NCBI GenBank assembly: GCA_900548855.1
Contig: URMF01000044.1
Coordinates: forward strand, 1-28,983
Length of the DNA: 28,983 nt
Direction: 5' to 3'
Source of the DNA: an uncultured Eubacteriales bacterium
GTDB lineage: Bacteria > Bacillota > Clostridia > Lachnospirales > Lachnospiraceae
Shown: piece by piece, positions 23,519-28,983 of the stretch
How positions within the stretch are numbered: position 1 is the stretch's first letter
Layout: every line of letters starts with the position of its first letter
Notes under the pieces: model-generated
Told to the model about the DNA's origin: nothing
The model's input: the letters and a program-made list of their open reading frames with translations, nothing else
Database searches by the model: none
Program-made: the position numbers and the translations under genes

Positions 23519-25351
23519 CTATTTTTTTACCGAAATTTTAAATGTTGCCTTTTTCCTGCTTCCATCCTTTGCAGTTGCTGTAATCGTAACCTTTCCTGCT
23601 TTCTTTGCTGTTACTACACCTTTGGAATTAACCGTTGCAACCTTGGTATTAGAAGATTTCCATTTAACCTTCTGATTATCCGCAGTTGCAGGTACAAGCT
23701 TCACTTTCAAGGTCTGCTTTACCTTTGCCTTCATGGTCTTGCTTCCGGTAATTTTCAGCTTGGTAACCTTAACCGCTTTCTTGGTGGCATTTAATTTTAC
23801 AGCTGCCTTTCTGCCATCTGCCGTCTTAGCTGTAATCGTAACTTTTCCAGCCTTCTTAATCGTTACCTTTCCCTTGCTGGTTACGGTTGCAATTTTTTTA
23901 TTTGATGACGTCCATGTAACCTTTGCATTCTTTGCATCTGCATTATCTGGCGTCACAACCGCTTTGAAGGAATAAGATTTCTTCACCCTTGCCTTGAGTG
24001 TTCCTGATACACTTTGACTGTTTAATTGAATGCTTAGTTTAGTCGTCTTCTGGCTTACCGTTACGGATGCTGTGGCTGTCTTTCCATCTGCTGTTTTTGC
24101 GGTAATGACTGCCGTACCATTTCCAACAGATGTTACCACACCGTCCGTTACGGTTGCAACCTTGGTATTGGAAGATATCCATGTAACTGTCTTGTCTGCT
24201 GCGTTAGAGGTTACAGTTGCTTTCAATATCTGTGTTGCACCAATCCTGTCAAATGAAAGGGTTTTCATGTTTAATGTAATTTTACTTTCCTGTGGATGCG
24301 TTACCGGATTTTCCGGATTATCTTTCTTTTCACCGCTATAGGTATATGGGATATTATTTACCTTTGCATATGTTTCAGCATAAGAATCAGGAGAAACTAC
24401 TAATGCCAAACTGCTACAGCCGTAAAAGGCTTCATCTCTGATACTCGTTACACTTTCCGGTATCACTATACTTGTTAAACTGCTACAGCCCCAAAACGCA
24501 CCATACCAGATACTCGTTACACTTTCCGGTATCTCTACACTTGTCAAACTGCTACAGTTTCCAAACGCAGTCTGTCCGATAGCCGTTACACCGTCCGGTA
24601 TAATTACATCACCTTCACATTTCTTACCATCAATCACTATATGATTAACAATTACAATAGGATTCTCGTTTTGTTTATTTCTAAGCCACGGTGTATCATA
24701 AAACGCTGCAGACCCAATATTCGTTACACTGGCTGGTATCTCTATACTTGTTAAACTACTACAACCTTCAAACGCACTATCCCCGATACTCGTTACACTT
24801 TCCGGTATTTCTACACTTGTTAAATTGCTACAGTCCTCAAACATGCGTGCCCTGATACTCGTTACACCATCTAATATCTTTACACTTGTCAAACTATTAC
24901 AACCCTCAAACACATCAGCCCCGATATACATTACACTTCCTGGTATCTCTATGCTTGGTAAACTGCTACAACCAGCAAATGCACACTCATCGATACTCGT
25001 TACACTTCCCGGCATCTCTATACTTGTTAAACTACTACAGTCTTCAAACGCACCCTCCCCGATATACATCACACTTCCTGGTATCTTTACACTTTTCAAA
25101 CTACTACACTCCCAAAACGCATACTCATCAATACTCGTCACTGCCTTCCCGTCAATCATGCTCGGAATTACAAGCACCGTATCACTCCCACTATACCCTG
25201 TAATCGCTATTCCTCCACTCGCGCTCTCCGCATATGTAAAGTCTTCATATGCCTCCGCATGTACAGTTGGCATATTTCCTACCTGCACGTACACCATACA
25301 TGTTATAAGCCCAATTAGCATCCATATATATGCTTTTACCCTTTTCCCCAT
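23519..25351 (-). CDS. Secreted BspA-like leucine-rich repeat protein with three BIG2 domains
   Basis: I choose the ATG at 25351 (MGKRVKAYIWMLIGLITCMV), because AAGGAG stands eight bases upstream and the first 32 residues then form a signal peptide ending at VHA. The 610-residue protein has LRR_5 units on a strict 23-residue period, starting at about 72, 95, 118, 141, 164, 187 and 210, then 256, 279 and 302. One double-length unit contains an unrelated insert at about 219-250. Three BIG2 (bacterial immunoglobulin-like) domains follow at about 357-433, 437-523 and 527-608. There is no LPXTG motif; the very Lys-rich C-terminal half may hold the protein at the wall electrostatically. Such proteins bind host or bacterial surfaces. 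It follows a 29-codon small ORF by 40 bases. Confidence 0.9.
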   Translation of the reverse strand: MGKRVKAYIWMLIGLITCMVYVQVGNMPTVHAEAYEDFTYAESASGGIAITGYSGSDTVLVIPSMIDGKAVTSIDEYAFWECSSLKSVKIPGSVMYIGEGAFEDCSSLTSIEMPGSVTSIDECAFAGCSSLPSIEIPGSVMYIGADVFEGCNSLTSVKILDGVTSIRARMFEDCSNLTSVEIPESVTSIGDSAFEGCSSLTSIEIPASVTNIGSAAFYDTPWLRNKQNENPIVIVNHIVIDGKKCEGDVIIPDGVTAIGQTAFGNCSSLTSVEIPESVTSIWYGAFWGCSSLTSIVIPESVTSIRDEAFYGCSSLALVVSPDSYAETYAKVNNIPYTYSGEKKDNPENPVTHPQESKITLNMKTLSFDRIGATQILKATVTSNAADKTVTWISSNTKVATVTDGVVTSVGNGTAVITAKTADGKTATASVTVSQKTTKLSIQLNSQSVSGTLKARVKKSYSFKAVVTPDNADAKNAKVTWTSSNKKIATVTSKGKVTIKKAGKVTITAKTADGRKAAVKLNATKKAVKVTKLKITGSKTMKAKVKQTLKVKLVPATADNQKVKWKSSNTKVATVNSKGVVTAKKAGKVTITATAKDGSRKKATFKISVKK

Positions 25352-25391
25352 AAAAATTCTCCTTCCCACAACGTTATGGCACATTAAATCT

Positions 25392-25481
25392 TTACCACTT
25401 GTCTTGTTCATCACAAATAAATTCCGCAAAATCTTCAATATCTGCTTCTCCTTTCTTGAAAATGGATCTTTTGGGGGCCAT
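25392..25481 (-). CDS. Small ORF of 29 codons between the operator and the LRR gene
   Basis: An ATG at 25481 has GAGGAG (25494-25489) exactly seven bases upstream, one of the best ribosome binding sites in the window. It begins only about 20 bases after the -10 box of a strong minus-strand promoter. The peptide begins MAPKRSIFKKGEADIEDF, is basic then acidic, has no hydrophobic segment or signal peptide, and ends in a Trp codon before TAA. It is not in the LRR gene frame. I recognise no family. By position it would be co-transcribed with the LRR gene and controlled by the XRE regulator divergent from it. It could be a regulatory peptide, a leader ORF, or a remnant of a longer gene. Confidence 0.5.
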   Translation of the reverse strand: MAPKRSIFKKGEADIEDFAEFICDEQDKW

Positions 25482-25502
25482 TCTAGAACTCCTCTATCTG
25501 CC

Positions 25503-25531
25503 ATTTTAGTACAAATTTTTACTAAAATCAA
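25503..25531 (-). promoter_or_regulatory. Promoter of the small ORF/LRR unit
   Basis: On the minus strand TTGATT (25531-25526) and TAAAAT (25508-25503) are exactly 17 bases apart. The -35 box lies in the loop of the inverted repeat and the spacer fills its left arm, so a protein bound to the repeat would block this promoter. Confidence 0.7.
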
Positions 25532-25548
25532 TAGTAAAAATTTGTACT
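25508..25548. promoter_or_regulatory. 17-bp perfect inverted repeat, likely operator
   Basis: Arm 25508-25524 (AGTACAAATTTTTACTA) is the exact reverse complement of 25532-25548, with a seven-base loop. It covers the minus promoter completely and ends four bases before a plus-strand TATAAT at 25552-25557 that can serve the XRE gene. It fits a dimeric or tetrameric regulator that represses both directions. Confidence 0.75.
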
Positions 25549-25589
25549 AGATATAATATACATATCATATCATAATAGAGGGGATTTGT

Positions 25590-25808
25590 ATGGATTATAT
25601 CAGACAAATAAAAGATTTGAGACAGGATTCCGATTATACACAGGACTATGTTGCACACTATTTAGGCACTTCACAAACTATGTACGCACGCTATGAACGT
25701 GGTGCAAATGAATTACCAATTCGACACCTAATTGCTCTTTGCAAATTATATAATGTCAGTGCCGATTATATTTTAGGACTCGATTCAAATAAAAGGAACA
25801 GGAGATGA
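25590..25808 (+). CDS. Small XRE-family helix-turn-helix regulator
   Basis: The 72-residue protein is essentially one Cro/C1-type helix-turn-helix domain: QIKDLRQDSDYTQDYVAHYL, then TSQTMYARYERGANELP as the recognition-helix region, then LIALCKLYNVSADYILGL. It is DNA-binding and probably acts on the inverted repeat 42 bases upstream of its own start, controlling itself and the divergent small ORF/LRR unit. The ATG follows GAGGGG with proper spacing. No sensor or toxin domain is attached, so how it would be induced is unknown. Confidence 0.9.
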   Translation: MDYIRQIKDLRQDSDYTQDYVAHYLGTSQTMYARYERGANELPIRHLIALCKLYNVSADYILGLDSNKRNRR

Positions 25809-25820
25809 GGAATTCATCTC
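25801..25820. repeat. Short hairpin at the end of the XRE gene
   Basis: A 7-bp stem pairs 25802-25808 with 25814-25820 and overlaps the stop codon. With no U-tract it is not a standard terminator. Its GGAGATG...AATTCATC order is shared with the hairpin at 23319-23344 on the other side of the XRE/LRR module. Confidence 0.45.
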
Positions 25821-25834
25821 GTCTGAGAACATTT

Positions 25835-25861
25835 AAAAAGAGGGTCGCTTTTTCGACCCTC
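25835..25861 (-). terminator. Rho-independent terminator of the sigma-factor gene cluster
   Basis: A perfect 8-bp stem pairs 25840-25847 with 25854-25861, followed on the minus strand by TTTTTAAA (25839 downward). It lies about 95 bases after the stop of the 25957-27252 gene. Confidence 0.85.
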
Positions 25862-25956
25862 ACAAAATTCGAGTGCTGTTTATATGGTGCAAATCCAGCT
25901 GAAGCCACATTATCAAGGGGCCATGGAACTTTATTTACAACAATACATAGCGTACT

Positions 25957-27252
25957 TTAATATTTAGGGGAAAAACTCTCCAGATATTTCCAAAGCTGCC
26001 CTTCACCATCCCTGTCACAGGCGCCAACAATATATACCACATTTTCATCATCTGCACTATCCAATATATAAAATGAGAGAAATTTCTGATGATAATCAAC
26101 AGCATCTCTACCAGCCCATGTAACCTTATAACTCTGCTCTTCCCCTAGGGTAACTGGAGCATACGCAAACGAGCCATGTTCACCCAGACATTGTTCCATC
26201 ACACTTACAAAAGCTTTTGCACCAAACTTTGAATCTTCACCCTCTAATTCTACATTGGAAAAATCCAAATAATCCAAGCAGTAAAAACTTCCAAATACAT
26301 CCGTTATATTTTTCTGCATATAAGACAATAAATTGCTATCGTACTCCTCACTTTTTGTAAAGCTTCCCATAATTATACTTTCATAAATCGGCAGATTTTT
26401 CTTCTCTCTTTCCTTCTCTATAAAATGGTGCAAATCAGAAGATTTTTCCCTGTCATCCATCCATTTCACAATCGCCCATGGGCTAGCCTCATAATATCCT
26501 TCCGGGATATTCATATAACCGCTGGAAGGGCTTCCAACCCTTTCCTCTATCCCTGTTATCGGTGCCTTTTTCTCATTTTCTTTCTTCAACGAAAATGTGG
26601 AGAGCGAATCCAGACATTCCTCATAACCGGTTTTGTATTCGGCAGTAATACAGTGAATTGTGTTTTTTCTTTCCGGATTTTCGATAAAATAGATTAGATA
26701 GTGACTAATTTCTCCCTCTTCTTCCAAATCCCACCGACAACTCATGCCTAGCAAACCATTTATTTCAACTAGACTGCCGGTTGCAACCGCTCCATCTTTC
26801 TCTACTACTAAATTTTTTCTATCTGCCATCCTATCCGTAGTATGGCGCCACGCTTTCTCTGCTGTCAGCAGCCTCTCCTTTTTGCCATAGGTAAAATATT
26901 GATTCAGTCCCAAACCAATATAATCCTCCTGTTTCTGGTCTGCGGTCAATAAAGAAACAGTGATACATGCTTTTCCGGAAGGGTCATACAAATGTACCCC
27001 CTCCTGAATGCCATCTTGTTTCCCAGCATAATTCTCATTTTTCTCGTCAAATGAGCCTGCCATCACAAAACCTTTCGGCACATCAATATAACCATATATA
27101 TTATTGCCCACTCTGGGAGCCTGATTGGAATATTCTAAAACCGTATCATCATAATGTGGTGTATCTATCCACATTTTCCAAAAAAACAGCCCTAATAATA
27201 CTAAACTGATTATTGAAATCATCATCCATAAAATTATTCTCTTCTTTTCCAT
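25957..27252 (-). CDS. Membrane-anchored protein with an internally duplicated domain, unknown function
   Basis: The 431-residue protein has one N-terminal membrane helix (residues 6-27, after MEKKR), so most of it is outside the cell. Two related halves follow. The first starts at RVGNNIYGYIDVPKGF (47-62) and closes with CLDSLSTFSL (213-222). The second starts at RVGSPSSGYMNIPEGY (238-253) and closes with LWKYLESFSPKY at the C-terminus. I do not recognise the domain. GGGAGGAAGG precedes the ATG. The gene lies 117 bases after the anti-sigma gene and may be the sensor or the target of the sigma factor system. It is followed by a terminator. Confidence 0.75.
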   Translation of the reverse strand: MEKKRIILWMMISIISLVLLGLFFWKMWIDTPHYDDTVLEYSNQAPRVGNNIYGYIDVPKGFVMAGSFDEKNENYAGKQDGIQEGVHLYDPSGKACITVSLLTADQKQEDYIGLGLNQYFTYGKKERLLTAEKAWRHTTDRMADRKNLVVEKDGAVATGSLVEINGLLGMSCRWDLEEEGEISHYLIYFIENPERKNTIHCITAEYKTGYEECLDSLSTFSLKKENEKKAPITGIEERVGSPSSGYMNIPEGYYEASPWAIVKWMDDREKSSDLHHFIEKEREKKNLPIYESIIMGSFTKSEEYDSNLLSYMQKNITDVFGSFYCLDYLDFSNVELEGEDSKFGAKAFVSVMEQCLGEHGSFAYAPVTLGEEQSYKVTWAGRDAVDYHQKFLSFYILDSADDENVVYIVGACDRDGEGQLWKYLESFSPKY

Positions 27253-27369
27253 TCAGCCTTCCTCCCTGCTTTTCGCAGTTACTTTATACGCCTCTGTAAC
27301 ACCTATCACCAGATAAATACATTTTTACCATCCATCATTCCAATAAGTTCTTCTCCATTCCTATTTTAT

Positions 27370-27972
27370 CTATTCCATCTGTTTCTCTCTCTGCCATAAT
27401 ACATAAAGAACTTTTCCATCCTTATCACAGTAATCAATTTCCTTCACTCCCTCTTCTTTCAAAGGAAATTGATAATCCATAAGCTTCGTATAGCAAGTGT
27501 GCGAATACCATGCCATACGAAAGTGGTCAGGAACATTTTCGCCGATATAGAACTTCAAAACCCCTTCTCTATTATCCACAATAATAATATCCCCTCTTGC
27601 GCTTAATTCTTCACGCCTTATATAAACTCCATCCTCCATAAATACAACTTCCATGTCATTCATCAAATCTTCTCCCACATATGTTACCGGTATCCAGATT
27701 ACCTCACAGGCGATATAAACAGCAGCAAGCGCAATGAGCAGAATCATAATAATAACTGACCTTGCCAAAAGCTTTTTTCTAATCTTCTTTAATGGTTTAA
27801 CATCTTTCTCTTCAACAATCGGAACATCACTCCTCATCTTTTCCAGTGTTTCCTTGCAGCTCTGACAACCAGAAATATGTTCTTCTAACATCTCTTTGCT
27901 GTCCTTGCTCAACACATCATCTACATATAACGGCATTAAATCATTGATAATATTACAGTTTATTTCTCTCAT
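27370..27972 (-). CDS. Anti-sigma factor with zinc-finger (ZAS/zf-HC2) domain
   Basis: The 200-residue protein has the zinc anti-sigma signature Cys6, His32, Cys36 and Cys39 (HxxxCxxC), then a membrane helix at about 70-92 and an outside domain of about 100 residues. It should hold the neighbouring sigma factor at the membrane until a signal releases it. The outside domain has no motif that I recognise. GGAGGAAGC precedes the ATG, and it lies 39 bases after the sigma factor gene. Confidence 0.92.
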   Translation of the reverse strand: MREINCNIINDLMPLYVDDVLSKDSKEMLEEHISGCQSCKETLEKMRSDVPIVEEKDVKPLKKIRKKLLARSVIIMILLIALAAVYIACEVIWIPVTYVGEDLMNDMEVVFMEDGVYIRREELSARGDIIIVDNREGVLKFYIGENVPDHFRMAWYSHTCYTKLMDYQFPLKEEGVKEIDYCDKDGKVLYVLWQREKQME

Positions 27973-28011
27973 AAGCTTCCTCCTATCCCTTTTTATTTTT
28001 CTACTTATCGG

Positions 28012-28521
28012 TTACATCCTTTTCAGAGAATCCAAAATCTTCATTTTAGCGCGGTAATAAATTACTCTTGCCCAGCTTTCCGTTTTTCCATAAATTTCCG
28101 AAATCTTATAATAGGGCAATTCATGCAACACCCTTAACGTAAATACCTCCTTATAAGGCTCTTCCATTCCATCCAGAATCAAACAAATTTCTCTGGCTGA
28201 CTCTTCATCCACTATACGGTTTAATGCCGGCTCCTTATCATCCTGCATATTCGACAACACATCCTCCACCCAGCAATCAGTTGCAATATGTTTTTCTTTT
28301 CTTATGTAATTTAAATAGTCATATTTGGCAATTTGACATAGCCAGATACGGATATCGCACTCACCGCGAAACTTATTTACCGACTGAATTGCCTTGCAAA
28401 AAGTATTTTGTGTAATTTCTTCTGCAACATCCCTGTTTCCAGATAATGAAAGGGCAAAAAACAACACGTCCTTATAATACTTCCTGCAAATAACATCTAT
28501 CTCTTTTTCATGCTGTTTCAC
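28012..28521 (-). CDS. ECF-type RNA polymerase sigma factor
   Basis: The protein has sigma region 2 (YYKDVLFFALSLSGNRDVAEEITQNTFCKAIQSV) and region 4 (MEEPYKEVFTLRVLHELPYYKISEIYGKTESWARVIYYRAK), the ECF group arrangement of about 170 residues. I prefer the GTG at 28521, because AGGGAG stands seven bases upstream; a TTG at 28542 is a weaker alternative that adds seven residues. With the anti-sigma gene and the duplicated-domain membrane protein it forms a three-gene unit. The target promoter sequence cannot be read here. Confidence 0.9.
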   Translation of the reverse strand: MKQHEKEIDVICRKYYKDVLFFALSLSGNRDVAEEITQNTFCKAIQSVNKFRGECDIRIWLCQIAKYDYLNYIRKEKHIATDCWVEDVLSNMQDDKEPALNRIVDEESAREICLILDGMEEPYKEVFTLRVLHELPYYKISEIYGKTESWARVIYYRAKMKILDSLKRM

Positions 28522-28671
28522 CTTCTCACTCCCTTCTGGCAATATAATACTTAGCTTGCAGATTCACCGGTTCTATTAATAAGACACACAAATTCACTTT
28601 GCGTTACAAATAATTAGATAAAAAAAGTAAAAAAAGAATATAGCCTTTCCTATTACTTGAAATTTTTTTAC

Positions 28672-28720
28672 AATATAATACGTTTTGGAATTTTTTAAGG
28701 TCAGCGAGGTCAGAACACTC
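28672..28720. repeat. Dispersed repeat, copy B
   Basis: Same order of blocks as at 22058-22106: AATATAATA, GTTTTG, AATTTTTT, then GGTC and CGAGG. It lies between the sigma factor gene and the tuf terminator. The surrounding 28522-28744 is otherwise AT-rich and without a recognisable gene. Confidence 0.5.
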
Positions 28721-28744
28721 TTCATCATCCATTTTTCACCATAC

Positions 28745-28774
28745 AAAAAAGGCTTCCCGATTTCTCGGAAAGCC
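28745..28774 (-). terminator. Rho-independent terminator of tuf
   Basis: On the minus strand a 10-bp stem (28774-28765 with 28760-28751, one G-U pair) with a four-base loop is followed by six T. It lies 140 bases after the tuf stop codon. Confidence 0.9.
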
Positions 28775-28913
28775 CTTGAATTTACTCTATTACCCATCAT
28801 CCACTCAACTAACCTCAATCTGTGCTAATGCTTGATTTCGCTAAGTTTCGGGATGGGCTTTCGTACTAAGCTCATGCTTCGTCAAAGACTCACATTCGCT
28901 GAGTGCTCAATGC

Positions 28914-28983
28914 CTACTCGATGATAGTAGCAACACGACCAGAACCTACTGTACGTCCACCCTCACGGATAGCGAATGTAAGA
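28914..28983 (-). CDS. tuf: Elongation factor Tu, 3' end only
   Basis: The last 22 whole codons are visible on the minus strand and read LTFAIREGGRTVGSGRVAT followed by IIE and TAG (28916-28914). This is the highly conserved C-terminal strand of EF-Tu domain 3. EF-Tu delivers aminoacyl-tRNA to the ribosome. The rest of the gene lies beyond the right edge, so its neighbours (usually fusA and ribosomal protein genes) cannot be seen. Confidence 0.97.
   Translation of the reverse strand, partial: LTFAIREGGRTVGSGRVATIIE

Noticed and set aside
24825..25550. A long plus-strand frame of 241 codons opposite the LRR gene
   Set aside because: It is an antisense shadow of the periodic LRR coding sequence; its own repeats simply mirror the 69-base LRR period, and it has no convincing start signal.
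1..28983. CRISPR arrays, tRNA or rRNA genes, riboswitches, complete insertion sequences, replication origin
   Set aside because: No regularly spaced direct repeats with unique spacers, cloverleaf sequences, transposase genes or DnaA-box clusters were recognised on reading.

Overview
The window looks like chromosome from an anaerobic Firmicute of the Lachnospiraceae type. It carries an [FeFe]-hydrogenase maturation GTPase (HydF), a clostridial-style phenylacetate-CoA ligase, many two-component systems, BspA-like leucine-rich repeats with BIG2 domains, and strong AGGAGG-type ribosome binding sites. Extended -10 promoters and AT-rich intergenic DNA fit the same picture. All functions are read from sequence motifs alone; no database search was run.

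Layout. 1-787: a coiled-coil protein cut by the left edge. 1095-3049: a superoxide dismutase gene converging on hydF across a long hairpin. 3276-4703: a membrane-anchored C39-like peptidase with a cytoplasmic Tyr/Gln heptad-repeat tail. 4785-8520: an operon of a polytopic membrane protein, a 7TM-type histidine kinase and a NarL-type regulator, preceded by a promoter with twin GTGACA dyads. 8704-10134: a MATE exporter, divergent from paaK (10298-11620). 11728-17661: an OmpR-type regulator and kinase followed by an ABC ATPase, two paralogous permeases and a membrane-bound S41 protease, resembling peptide-antibiotic sensing and immunity loci. 17860-19032: an M20 amidohydrolase.

19373-23087 is a patchwork that includes broken genes: an ACT-domain protein overlapped by a truncated PEBP/YbhB-like gene, an alpha/beta hydrolase with a GNAT acetyltransferase, a remnant of an acyltransferase-3 gene, and an orphan HExxH protein whose N-terminus recalls leaders of secreted toxins. 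23519-25808 is a compact divergent module: an XRE regulator, a 17-bp perfect inverted repeat, a previously unlisted 29-codon small ORF, and a secreted LRR/BIG2 protein. 25957-28521 is an ECF sigma factor, its zinc-finger anti-sigma factor and a membrane protein with an internally duplicated domain. The window ends in the 3' end of tuf with its terminator.

The items most worth following are the XRE/29-aa/LRR module, the orphan zincin, and the twin-dyad promoter of the three-gene sensor operon.
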